NCBI GenBank assembly: GCA_022577435.1
Contig: JAKOON010000003.1
Coordinates: forward strand, 235,001-299,000
DNA from: Embiotoca jacksoni
Taxonomy: Eukaryota > Chordata > Actinopteri > Embiotocidae
Reading direction: 5' to 3'
Length of the DNA: 64,000 nucleotides
The position numbers were made by a program, and so were the translations under genes. Below the pieces are notes generated by a model. That model was not told where the DNA came from, did no database searches, and was given only the letters and a program-made list of their open reading frames with translations. Shown in pieces: positions 40,001 through 55,000 of the stretch. The number at the start of each line of letters is the position of its first letter. Within the stretch, counting starts at the first letter, position 1.

Positions 40001-43000
40001 AGGACACACATGTTATGATGCTCCACAAAGGACAGACATGTTATGATGCTCCACAAAAGACACACATGTCATGATGCTCCACAAAGGACACACACGTTAT
40101 GATGCTCCACAAAGGACACACATGTTATGATGCTCCACAAAGGACACACACGTTATGATGCTCCACAAAGGACACACATGTTATGATGCTCCACAAAGGA
40201 CACACACATGTCATGATGCTCCACAAAGGACACACACATGTTATGATGCAACACAAAGGACACACACATGTTATGATGCTCGACAAAGGACACACATGTT
40301 ATGATGCTCCACAAAGGACACACACAAGTTATGATGCTCCACAAATGACACACACATGTTATGATGCTCCACAAAGGACACACACGTTATGATGCTCCAC
40401 AAAGGACAGACATGTTATGATGCTACACAAAGGACACACACATGTTATGATGGTCCACAAAGGACACAAACATGTTATGATGCTACAGAAAAGACACACA
40501 CACGTTATGATGCTACACATAGGACACACATGTTATGATGCTCCACAAAGAACACACACGTTATGATGCTACACAAAGGACACACACGTTATGATGCTCC
40601 ACAAAGGACACACACATGTTATGATGCTCCACAAAGGACACACACGTTATGATGCTCCACAAAGGACACACACATGTTATGATGCTCCACAAAGGACACA
40701 CACATGTTATGATGCAACACAAAGGACACACACATGTTATGATGCTCCACAAAGGACACACATGTTATGATGCTCCACAAAGGACACACACATGTTATGA
40801 TGCTCCACAAAGGACACACACATGTTATGATGGTCCACAAAGGACACACACATGTTATGATGCTCCACAAAGGACACACACACACGTTATGATGCTACAC
40901 AAAGGACACACACGTTATGATGCTCCACAAAGGACACACACGTTATGATGCTCCACAAAGGACACACACATGTTATGATGGTCCACAAAGGACACAAACA
41001 TGTTATGATGCTACAGAAAAGACACAACACGTTATGATGCTACACAAAGGACACACACACGTAATAATGATGCTACACAAAGGACACACACACGTTATGA
41101 TGCTCCACAAAGGACACACATGTTATGATGCTCCACAAAGGACACACACACGTTATGATGCTACACAAAGGACACACACATGTTATGATGCTCCACAAAG
41201 GACACACACATGTTATGATGCTCCACAAAGGACACACATGTTATGATGCTCCACAAAGGACACACACGTTATGATGCTACACAAAGGACACACACATGTT
41301 ATGATGCTCCACAAAGGACACACACATGTTTTGATGCTACACAAAGGACACACACACGTTATGATGCTACACAAAGGACACACACGTTATGATGCTCCAC
41401 AAAGGACACACACACGTTATGATGCTACACAAAGGACACACACGTGTTATGATGCTACAGAAAAGACACACACATGTTATGATGCTACAGAAAAGACACA
41501 CACACGTTAAGATGCTCCACAAAGGACACACACATGTTATGATGCTCCAGAAAGGACACACACACGTTATGATGCTCCACAAAGGACACACACGTTATGA
41601 TGCTACACGAGGACACACACATGTTATGATGCTCCACAAAGGACACACACGTTATGATGCTACACGAGGACACACACATGTTATGATGCTACACGAGGAC
41701 ACACACATGTTATGATGCTACACGAGGACACACACATGTTATGATGCTCCACAAAGGACACACATGTTATTATGCTCCACAAAGGACACACATGTTATGA
41801 TGCTCCACAAAGGACACACATGTTATGATGCTCCACAAAGGACACACACACGTCATGATGCTCCACAAAGGACACACACGTTATGACGCTACACGAGGAC
41901 ACACACATGTTATGATGCTACACGAGGACACACACATGTTATGATGCTCCACAAAGGACACACACACGTTATGATGCTCCACAAAGGACACACACGTTAT
42001 GATGCTCCACAAAGGACACACACACGTTATGATGCTACACAAAGGACACACACATGTTATGATGCTCCACAAAGGACACACACATGTTATGATGCTCCAC
42101 AAAGGACACACATGTTATGATGCTCCACAAAGGACACACACATGTTATGATGCTCCACAAAGGACAGACATGTTATGATGCTCCACAAAGGACAGACATG
42201 TTATGATGCTCCACAAAGGACAGACATGTTATGATGCTCCACAAAGGACAGACATGTTATGATGCTCCACAAAAGACACACATGTCATGATGCTCCACAA
42301 AGGACACACACGTTATGATGCTCCACAAAGGACACACATGTTTTGATGCTCCACAAAGGACACACACATGTTATGATGCTCCACAAAGGACACACACATG
42401 TTATGATGCTCCACAAAGGACACACATGTTATGATGCTCCACAAAGGACAGACATGTTATGATGCTCCACAAAAGACACACATGTCATGATGCTCCACAA
42501 AGGACACACACGTTATGATGCTCCACAAAGGACACACATGTTATGATGCTCCACAAAGGACACACACGTTATGATGCTCCACAAAGGACACACATGTTAT
42601 GATGCTCCACAAAGGACACACACATGTCATGATGCTCCACAAAGGACACACACATGTTATGATGCAACACAAAGGACACACACATGTTATGATGCTCCAC
42701 AAAGGACACACATGTTATGATGCTCCACAAAGGACACACACAAGTTATGATGCTCCACAAATGACACACACATGTTATGATGCTCCACAAAGGACACACA
42801 CGTTATGATGCTCCACAAAGGACAGACATGTTATGATGCTACACAAAGGACACACACATGTTATGATGGTCCACAAAGGACACAAACATGTTATGATGCT
42901 ACAGAAAAGACACACACACGTTATGATGCTACACAAAGGACACACATGTTATGATGCTCCACAAAGAACACACACGTTATGATGCTACACAAAGGACACA

Positions 43001-46000
43001 CACGTTATGATGCTCCACAAAGGACACACACATGTTATGATGCTCCACAAAGGACACACACGTTATGATGCTCCACAAAGGACACACACATGTTATGATG
43101 CTCCACAAAGGACACACACATGTTATGATGCAACACAAAGGACACACACATGTTATGATGCTCCACAAAGGACACACATGTTATGATGCTCCACAAAGGA
43201 CACACACATGTTATGATGCTCCACAAAGGACACACACATGTTATGATGGTCCACAAAGGACACACACATGTTATGATGCTCCACAAAGGACACACACACG
43301 TTATGATGCTACACAAAGGACACACACGTTATGATGCTCCACAAAGGACACACACGTTATGATGCTCCACAAAGGACACACACATGTTATGATGGTCCAC
43401 AAAGGACACAAACATGTTATGATGCTACAGAAAAGACACAACACGTTATGATGCTACACAAAGGACACACACACGTAATAATGATGCTACACAAAGGACA
43501 CACACACGTTATGATGCTCCACAAAGGACACACATGTTATGATGCTCCACAAAGGACACACACACGTTATGATGCTACACAAAGGACACACACATGTTAT
43601 GATGCTCCACAAAGGACACACACATGTTATGATGCTCCACAAAGGACACACATGTTATGATGCTCCACAAAGGACACACACGTTATGATGCTACACAAAG
43701 GACACACACATGTTATGATGCTCCACAAAGGACACACACATGTTTTGATGCTACACAAAGGACACACACACGTTATGATGCTACACAAAGGACACACACG
43801 TTATGATGCTCCACAAAGGACACACACACGTTATGATGCTACACAAAGGACACACACGTGTTATGATGCTACAGAAAAGACACACACATGTTATGATGCT
43901 ACAGAAAAGACACACACACGTTAAGATGCTCCACAAAGGACACACACATGTTATGATGCTCCAGAAAGGACACACACATGTTATGATGCTCCACAAAGGA
44001 CACACACACGTTATGATGCTCCACAAAGGACACACACGTTATGATGCTACACGAGGACACACACATGTTATGATGCTCCACAAAGGACACACACGTTATG
44101 ATGCTACACGAGGACACACACATGTTATGATGCTACACGAGGACACACACATGTTATGATGCTACACGAGGACACACACATGTTATGATGCTCCACAAAG
44201 GACACACATGTTATTATGCTCCACAAAGGACACACATGTTATGATGCTCCACAAAGGACACACATGTTATGATGCTCCACAAAGGACACACACACGTCAT
44301 GATGCTCCACAAAGGACACACACGTTATGACGCTACACGAGGACACACACATGTTATGATGCTACACGAGGACACACACATGTTATGATGCTCCACAAAG
44401 GACACACACACGTTATGATGCTCCACAAAGGACACACACGTTATGATGCTCCACAAAGGACACACACATGTTATGATGCTCCACAAAGGACACACACATG
44501 TTATGATGCTCCACAAAGGACACACATGTTATGATGCTCCACAAAGGACACACATGTTATGATGCTCCACAAAGGACACACACACGTCATGATGCTACAC
44601 AAAGGACACACACACGTTATGATGCTACACAAAGGACACACACACGTGTTATGATGCTACAGAAAAGACACACACGTTATGATGCTACAGAAAAGACACA
44701 CATACGTTTTGATGCTACAAAAAGGACACACACACGTTATGATGCTCCACAAAGGACACACACATGTTATGATGCTCCACAAGGGACACACACACGTTGT
44801 GATGCTCCACAAAGGACACACACACATTGTGATGCTCCACAAAGGACACACACACGTTATGATGCTCCACAAAGGACACACATGTTATTATGCTCCACAA
44901 AGGACACACATGTTATGATGCTCCACAAAGGACACACATGTTATGATGCTACACAAAGGACACACACACGTGTTATGATGCTACAGAAAAGACACACACG
45001 TTATGATGCTACAAAAAGGACACACACACGTTATGATGCTCCACAAAGGACACACACACGTTATGATGCTCCACAAAGGACACACACACGTTATGATGCT
45101 ACACAAAGGACACACACATGTGATGATGCTCCACAAAGGACACACACGTTGTGATGCTACACAAAGGACACACACATGTTATGATGCTCCACAAAGGACA
45201 CACACACGTTATGATGCTCCACAAAGGACACACACACGTTATGATGCTACACAAAGGACACACACATGTTATGATGCTCCACAAAGGACACACACACGTT
45301 TTGATGCTACAAAAAGGACACACACATGTTATGATGCTCCACAAAGGACACACACACGTTATGATGCTCCACAAAGGACACACACACGTCATGATGCTAC
45401 ACAAAGGACACACACACGTTATGATGCTACACAAAGGACACACACACGTGTTATGATGCTACAGAAAAGACACACACGTTATGATGCTACAGAAAAGACA
45501 CACACACGTTTTGATGCTACAAAAAGGACACACACACGTTATGATGCTCCACAAAGGACACACACACGTTATGATGCTCCACAAAGGACACACACACGTT
45601 ATGATGCTACACAAAGGACACACACATGTGATGATGCTCCACAAAGGACACACACGTTGTGATGCTACACAAAGGACACACACATGTTATGATGCTCCAC
45701 AAAGGACACACACACGTTATGATGCTCCACAAAGGACACACACATGTTATGATGCTCCACAAAGGACACACACACGTTATGATGCTCCACAAAGGACACA
45801 CACATGTTATGATGCTCCACAAAGGACACACACACGTTTTGATGCTACAAAAAGGACACACACATGTTATGATGCTCCACAAAGGACACACACATGTTAT
45901 GATGCTCCACAAAGGACACACACACGTTATGATGCTCCACAAAGGACACACACACGTCATGATGCTACACAAAGGACACACACACGTTATGATGCTACAC

Positions 46001-49000
46001 AAAGGACACACACACGTGTTATGATGCTACAGAAAAGACACACACGTTATGATGCTACAGAAAAGACACACACACGTTTTGATGATACAAAAAGGACACA
46101 CACACATTATGATGCTCCACAAAGGACACACACACGTTATGATGCTACACAAAGGACACACACATGTGATGATGCTCCACAAAGGACACACACGTTGTGA
46201 TGCTACACAAAGGACACACACATGTTATGATGCTCCACAAAGGACACACACACGTTATGATGCTCCAAAAAGGACACACACATGTTATGATGCTCCACAA
46301 AGGACACACACACGTTATGATGCTCCACAAAGGACACACACACGTTTTGATGCTACAAAAAGGACACACACATGTTATGATGCTCCACAAAGGACACACA
46401 CATGTTATGATGCTCCACAAAGGACACACACACGTTATGATGCTACACAAAGGACACACACACGTTATGATGCTACAGAAAAGACACACACACGTTATGA
46501 TGCTACACAAAGGACACACACGTTATGATGCTACAGAAAAGACACACACACGTTATGATGCTCCACAAAGGACACACACATGTTATGATGCTCCACAAAG
46601 GACACACACACGCTATGATGCTCCACAAAGGACACACACACGTTATGATGCTACAGAAAGGACACACACATGTTATGATGCTCCACAAAGGACACACACA
46701 CGTTATGATGCTCCACAAAGGACACACACACGTCATGATGCTACACAAAGGACACACACACGTTATGATGCTACACAAAGGACACACACACGTGTTATGA
46801 TGCTACAGAAAAGACACACACGTTATGATGCTACAGAAAAGACACACACACGTTTTGATGATACAAAAAGGACACACACACGTTATGATGCTCCACAAAG
46901 GACACACACACGTTATGATGCTACACAAAGGACACACACATGTGATGATGCTCCACAAAGGACACACACGTTGTGATGCTACACAAAGGACACACACATG
47001 TTATGATGCTCCACAAAGGACACACACACGTTATGATGCTCCAAAAAGGACACACACATGTTATGATGCTCCACAAAGGACACACACACGTTATGATGCT
47101 CCACAAAGGACACACACACGTTTTGATGCTACAAAAAGGACACACACATGTTATGATGCTCCACAAAGGACACACACATGTTATGATGCTCCACAAAGGA
47201 CACACACACGTTATGATGCTACACAAAGGACACACACACGTTATGATGCTACAGAAAAGACACACACACGTTATGATGCTACACAAAGGACACACACGTT
47301 ATGATGCTACAGAAAAGACACACACACGTTATGATGCTCCACAAAGGACACACACATGTTATGATGCTCCACAAAGGACACACACACGCTATGATGCTCC
47401 ACAAAGGACACACACACGTTATGATGCTACAGAAAGGACACACACACGTTATGATGCTACACAAAGGACACACACATTATGATGCTACAGAAAGGACACA
47501 CACACGTTATGATGCTACACAAAGGACACACACATTATGATGCTACAGAAAAGACACACACACGTTATGATGCTACAGAAAGGACACACACACGTTATGA
47601 TGCTACACAAAGGACACACACACTTTATGATGCTACACAAAGGACACACACACGTTATGATGCTACACAAAGGACACACACATGTTATGATGCTCCACAA
47701 AGGACACACACACGTTATGATGCTACACAAAGGACACACACACGTTATGATGCTACACAAAGGACACACACACGTTATGATGCTACACAAAGGACACACA
47801 CATGTTATGATGCTCCACAAAGGACACACATGTTATGATGCTACAGAAAAGACACACACACATTATGATGCTCCACAAAGGACACACAGATGTTATGATG
47901 CTACAAAAGGACACACACGTTATGATGCTCCACAAAGGACACACACACGTTATGATGCTACAGAAAAGACACACACACGTTATAATGCTACAGAAAAGAC
48001 ACACACATGTTATGATGCTACAAAAAGCACACACGTTATAATGCTACAGAAAAGACACACACATGTTATGATGCTACAAAAGGACACACACGTTACGATG
48101 CTACAAAAAGGACACACACATGTTATGATGCTACAAAAGGACACACACGTTATGATGCTACACAAAGGACACACATGTTATGATGCTACACAAAGGACAC
48201 ACACATGTTATGATGCTACAAAAGGACACACACGTTATGATGCTACACAAAGGACACACATGTTATGATGCTACACAAAGGACACACACATGTTATGATG
48301 CTCCACAAAGGACACACACATGTTATGATGCTACACAAAGGACACACACATGTTATGATGCTCCACAAAGGACACACACATGTTATGATGCTACACAAAG
48401 GACACACACATGTTATGATGCTACACAAAGGACACACACATTATGATGCTACACAAAGGACAAACACGTTATGATGCTACACAAAGGACACACACATTAT
48501 GCTACAGAAAAGACACACAGATGTTATGATGCTACACAAAGGACACACAGATGTTATGATGCTACACAAAGGACACACAGATGTTATGATGCTACACAAA
48601 GGACACACACGTTATGGTACAGAAAAGACACACAGATGTTATGATGCTACACAAAGGACACACAGATGTTATGATGCTACACAAAGGACACACAGATGTT
48701 ATGATGCTACACAAAGGACACACACGTTATGGTACAGAAAAGAAACACAGATGTTATGATGCTACACAAAGGACACACACGTTATGATGCTGCACAAAGG
48801 ACACACACGTCTTCACACACGTTTTTCATAAATCCTTGAGGACCACTGGTATCTACATGACTGAGTGTAAATTGAATGAAAATAATAATTTGATGTTAAA
48901 TGAAATCTCTAACAGGAAGTGACATTATGGGATGTGAACAGTTGAAAAGACGATCTGCGTCCTCACCGATGATGCAGAGTCCCTCTTTGGCCCGTGTGAT

Positions 49001-52000
49001 GGCCACATTGATCTGGTTGGGATCGCCCACGAAGCCCAGATGTTTGGACAGCCAGGCTCGGTCCGGCTCAGTGTCGATCTCCTCCGTTGGTAGAGAGCAC
49101 ACTGTCGATATGAGCACGTAACGCCACTCACTTCCTGGAATGCAAAGGGAGGCGGGACATGATGAGCTGTTCCTTTAAATCACACGCGTGTTCTCTGGAA
49201 GAGAGTCAGCTGGAGTACCTCAACGATATGTTAAAGGTTAATTAATTTCACGACATCTTTCAGTTCTTCACCAAATTACCAAATGACAAACTACAACAAA
49301 CTACAACATTAAAACAACTACAAACATCGAATGTGACCTCACCTTGGCTCTTTGTGATTGTGTTGACACCGACGTTGTTTAACTTCTTCTTCTTCAGCTC
49401 GTCTCTGATTTCTGAAACTTGTGCGTTGTATGGCGACAGAATCACGATACTCTGCTGGTCAATGTTGGCAGTCTGCACGAGCTGCTGAGCTACGGCAACC
49501 TGCAAAGGACCGGAGACAGAGACGGAGACAAGGACATCTGTATATTCATGTAATACTGAGGGTTAGTACTATCTGTGTTTTTTGATGTGATACTGAGGGT
49601 TAGTACGATCTGTGTATATTAATGTGATACTGAGGGTTAGTACTATCTGTGTTTTTTAATGTGATACTGTGGGTTAGTACTATCTGTGTTTTTTAATGTG
49701 ATACTGAGGGTTAGTACTATCTGTGCATATTAATGTGATACTGAGGGTTAGTACTATCTCTGTTTTTTAATGTGATACTGAGGGTTAGTACTATCTGTGT
49801 GTATTAATGTGATACTGAGGGATAGTACTATCTGTGTGTATTAATGTGATACTGTGGGTTAGTACTATCTGTGCATATTAATGTGATACTGAGGGTTAGT
49901 ACGATCTGTGTATATTAATGTGATACTGAGGGTTAGTACTATCTGTATTTTTTAATGTGATACTGAGGGTTAGTACTATCTGTGTTTTTTAATGTGATAC
50001 TGAGGGTTAGTACTATCTGTGCATATTAATGTGATACTGAGGGTTAGTACTATCTCTGTTTTTTAATGTGATACTGAGGGTTAGTACTATCTGTGTGTAT
50101 TAATGTGATACTGAGGGATAGTACTATCTGTGTGTATTAATGTGATACTGAGGGTTAGTACTATCTGTGCATATTAATGTGATACTGTGGGTTTGTACTA
50201 TCTGTGCATATTAATGTGATACTGTGGTTTAGTGCTATCTGTGTTTTTTAATGTGATACTGAGGGTTAGTACTATCTGTGCATATTAATGTAATACTGAG
50301 GGTTAGTACTATCTGTGCATATTAATGTGATACTGAGGGTTAGTACTATCTGTGTTTTTTAATGTGATACTGAGGGTTAGTACTATCTGTGCATATTAAT
50401 GTGATACTGAGGGTTAGTACTATCTGTGTTTTTTAATGTGATACTGTGGGTTAGTACTATCTGTGCATATTAATGTGATACTGAGGGTTAGTACTATCTG
50501 TGCATATTAATGTGATACTGTGGGTTAGTACTATCTGTGCATATTAATGTGATACTGTGGGTTAGTACTATCTGTGTTTTTTAATGTGATACTGAGGGTT
50601 AGTACTATCTGTGCATATAAATGTGATACTGTGGGTTAGTACTATCTGTGTTTTTTAATGTGATACTGAGGGTTAGTACTATCTGTGTTTTTTAATGTGA
50701 TACTGTGGGTTAGTACTATCTGTGCATATTAATGTAATACTGAGGGTTAGTACTATCTGTGCATATTAATGTGATACTGAGGGTTAGTACTATCTGTGTT
50801 TTTTAATGTGATACTGTGGGTTAGTACTATCTGTGCATATTAATGTGATACTGAGGGTTATTACTATCTGTGCATATTAATGTGATACTGAGGGTTAGTA
50901 CTATCTGTGTTTTTTAATGTGATACTGAGGGTTAGTACTATCTGTGCATATTAATGTGATACTGAGGGTTATTACTATCTGTGCATATTAATGTGATACT
51001 GAGGGTTAGTACTATCTGTGTTTTTTAATGTGATACTGTGGGTTAGTACTATCTGTGCATATTAATGTGATACTGAGGGTTAGTACTATCTGTGCATATT
51101 AATGTGATACTGTGGGTTAGTACTATCTGTGCATATTAATGTGATACTGTGGGTTAGCACTATCTGTGTTTTTTAATGTGATACTGAGGGTTAGTACTAT
51201 CTGTGCATATTAATGTGATACTGAGGGTTAGTACTATCTGTGCATATTAATGTAATACTGTGGGTTAGTACTATCTGTGCATATTAATGTGATACTGTGG
51301 GTTAGTACTATCTGTATTTTTTAATGTGATACTGAGGGTTAGTACTATCTGTGTTTTTTAATGTGATACTGTGGGTTAGTACTATCTGTGCATATTAATG
51401 TGATACTGAGGGTTAGTACTATCTGTTTTTTTTAATGTGATACTGAGGGTTAGTACTATCTGTGTTTTTTAATGTGATACTGAGGGTTAGTATTGTCTGT
51501 GCATATTAATGTGATACTGAGGGTTAGTACTATCTGTGTATATTAATGTGATACTGAGGGTTAGTACTATCTGTGTTTTTTAATGTGATACTGAGGGTTA
51601 GTACTATCTGTGCATATTAATGTAATACTGTGGGTTAGTACTATCTGTGCATATTAATGTGATACTGTGGGTTAGTACTATCTGTATTTTTTAATGTGAT
51701 ACTGAGGGTTAGTACTATCTGTGTTTTTTAATGTGATACTGTGGGTTAGTACTATCTGTGCATATTAATGTGATACTGAGGGTTAGTACTATCTGTTTTT
51801 TTTAATGTGATACTGAGGGTTAGTACTATCTGTGTTTTTTAATGTGATACTGAGGGTTAGTATTGTCTGTGCATATTAATGTGATACTGTGGGTTAGTAC
51901 TATCTGTGTTTTTTAATGTGATACTGAGGGTTAGTATTGTCTGTGCATATTAATGTGATACTGAGGGTTAGTACTATCTGTGTATATTAATGTGATACTG

Positions 52001-55000
52001 AGGGTTAGTACTATCTGTGTTTTTTAATGTGATACTGAGGGTTAGTATTGTCTGTGCATATTAATGTGATACTGAGGGTTAGTACTATCTGTGTATATTA
52101 ATGTGATACTGTGGGTTAGTACTATCTGTGCATATTAATGTGATACTGAGGGTTAGTACTATCTGTGCGTATTAATGTGATACTGTGGGTTAGTACTATC
52201 TGTGTTTTTTAATGTGATACTGAGGGTTAGTACTATCTGTACATATTAATGTGATACTGTGGGTTAGTACTATCTGTGTTTTTTAATGTGATACTGAGGG
52301 TTAGTACTATCTGTGCATATTAATGTGATACTGTGGGTTAGTACTACCTGTGTTTTTTAATGTGATACTGAGGGTTAGTACTATCTGTGTTTTTTAATGT
52401 GATACTGAGGGTTAGTACTATCTGTGTTTTTTAATGTAATACTGAGGGTTAGTACTATCTGTGCATATTAATGTGATACTGAGGGTTAGTACTATCTGTG
52501 TATATTCATGTAATACTGAGGGTTAGTACTATCTGTGTATATTAATGTGATACTGAGGGTTAGTACTATCTGTGCATATTAATGTGATACTGAGGGTTAG
52601 TACTATCTGTGCATATTAATGTGATACTGTGGGTTTGTACTATCTGTGCATATTAATGTGATACTGTGGGTTAGTACTATCTGTGCATATTAATGTGATA
52701 CTGTGGGTTAGTACTATCTGTGTTTTTTAATGTGATACTGAGGGTTAGTACTATCTGTGTTCTTTAATGTGATACTGAGGGTTAGTACTATCTGTGCATA
52801 TTAATGTGATACTGAGGGTTAGTACTATCTGTGCATATTAATGTGATACTGAGGGTTAGTACTATCTGTGCATATTAATGTGATACTGTGGGTTAGTACT
52901 ATCTGTGCATATTAATGTGATACTGAGGGTTAGTACTATGTGTTTTTTAATGTGATACTGAGGGTTAGTACTATCTGTGTTTTTTAATGTGATACTGAGG
53001 GTTAGTACTATCTGTGTTTTTTAATGTGATACTGAGGGTTAGTACTATCTGTGTATATTAATGTGATACTGAGGGTTAGTACTATCTGTGCATATTAATG
53101 TGATACTGAGGGTTAGTACTATCTGTGCATATTAATGTGATACTGAGCGTTAGTACTATCTGTGCATATTAATGTGATACTGAGGGTTAGTACTATCTGT
53201 GCATATTAATGTGATACTGTGGGTTAGTACTATCTGTGCATATTAATGTGATACTGAGGGTTATTACTATCTGTGCATATTAATGTGATACTGAGGGTTA
53301 GTACTATCTGTGTTTTTTAATGTGATACTGAGGGTTAGTACTATCTGTGTATATTAATGTGATACTGTGGGTTAGTACTATCTGTGCATATTCATGTGAT
53401 ACTGAGGGTTAGTACTATCTGTGCATATTAATGTGATACTGAGGGTTAGTACTATCTGTGTTTTTTAATGTGATACTGAGGGTTAGTACTATCTGTGTAT
53501 ATCAATGTGATACTGAGGGTTAGTACTATCTGTGCATATTAATGTGATACTGAGGGTTAGTACTATCTGTGCATATTAATGTGATACTGTGGGTTTGTAC
53601 TATCTGTGCATATTAATGTGATACTGTGGGTTAGTACTATCTGTGCATATTAATGTGATACTGTGGGTTAGTACTATCTGTGTTTTTTAATGTGATACTG
53701 AGGGTTAGTACTATCTGTGTTCTTTAATGTGATACTGAGGGTTAGTACTATCTGTGCATATTAATGTGATACTGAGGGTTAGTACTATCTGTGCATATTA
53801 ATGTGATACTGAGGGTTAGTACTATCTGTGCATATTAATGTGATACTGTGGGTTAGTACTATCTGTGCATATTAATGTGATACTGAGGGTTAGTACTATG
53901 TGTTTTTTAATGTGATACTGAGGGTTAGTACTATCTGTGTTTTTTAATGTGATACTGAGGGTTAGTACTATCTGTGTTTTTTAATGTGATACTGAGGGTT
54001 AGTACTATCTGTGTATATTAATGTGATACTGAGGGTTAGTACTATCTGTGCATATTAATGTGATACTGAGGGTTAGTACTATCTGTGCATATTAATGTGA
54101 TACTGAGCGTTAGTACTATCTGTGCATATTAATGTGATACTGAGGGTTAGTACTATCTGTGCATATTAATGTGATACTGTGGGTTAGTACTATCTGTGCA
54201 TATTAATGTGATACTGAGGGTTATTACTATCTGTGCATATTAATGTGATACTGAGGGTTAGTACTATCTGTGTTTTTTAATGTGATACTGAGGGTTAGTA
54301 CTATCTGTGTATATTAATGTGATACTGTGGGTTAGTACTATCTGTGCATATTCATGTGATACTGAGGGTTAGTACTATCTGTGCATATTAATGTGATACT
54401 GAGGGTTAGTACTATCTGTGTTTTTTAATGTGATACTGAGGGTTAGTACTATCTGTGTATATCAATGTGATACTGAGGGTTAGTACTATCTGTGTATATT
54501 CATGTAATACTGAGGGTTAGTACTATCTGTGCATATTAATGTGATACTGAGGGTTAGTACTATCTGTGCATATTAATGTGATACTGAGGGTTAGTACTAT
54601 CTGTGCATATTAATGTGATACTGAGGGTTAGTACTATCTGTGTTTTTTAATGTGATACTGAGGGTTAGTACTATCTGTGTTTTTTAATGTGATACTGAGG
54701 GTTAGTACTATCTGTGTTTTTTAATGTGATACTGAGGGTTAGTACTATCTGTGCATATTAATGTGATACTGAGGGTTAGTACTATCTGTGTATATTCATG
54801 TAATACTGAGGGTTAGTACTATCTGTGCATATTAATGTGATACTGAGGGTTAGTACTATCTGTCTTTTTTAATGTGATACTGTGGGTTAGTACTATCTGT
54901 GCATATTAATGTGATACTGAGGGTTAGTACTATCTGTGCATATTAATGTGATACTGTGGGTTAGTACTATCTGTGTTTTTTAATGTGATACTGAGGGTTA

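Larger units (their letters stand above)
22650..48811. repeat. Segmental unit C: same parts, with a 23.7-kb minisatellite
   Basis: Third copy: block 1 (22650-23451), pentamer array (23452-24650), terminal-exon block (24651-25075) and the long minisatellite (25076-48811). Its junction with unit B, acacacacg|tctgaag, is the same as the A/B junction, so the same breakpoints were reused or the duplication was copied. Its right end abuts the helz2 helicase exons, which makes this the copy in the normal position relative to the gene. Confidence 0.9.
25076..48811. repeat. 23.7-kb minisatellite array C (fills the last helz2 intron)
   Basis: Roughly 800 units of the GTTATGATGCTCCACAAAGG family. To about 31 kb most units are 27-29 bp with the shorter acacat or acacacgt tails. 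From about 37 kb to the end most are exactly 30 bp. Regional variants include gctaca, ctacagaaaagacac (mainly after 32.6 kb), ctacacgaggac (41.6-44.4 kb) and ctccccaaagg (27.7-34.9 kb). The 30-bp period explains the long MMLHKGHTHV-type frames on both strands; none is a gene. The array ends near 48811 in cacacacgtcttcacac. Confidence 0.96.

Noticed and set aside
31424..48759. Many long frames encoding MMLHKGHTHV or CPLWSIITCV repeats on both strands
   Set aside because: They are open only where the minisatellite unit is exactly 30 bp, occur in several frames and both strands at once, and lie inside a helz2 intron. No sign of selection for protein.
14469..48811. CRISPR-like look: short direct repeats in long series
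   Set aside because: There are no unique spacers; the whole unit repeats and varies by CA count. The context is a vertebrate gene.
48896..49117. HELZ2 ending at the in-frame stop at 48896
   Set aside because: A strong phase-1 donor precedes it, and a matching terminal exon with a HELZ2-like tail exists at 24949-25061. Kept only as a possible intron-retention isoform.
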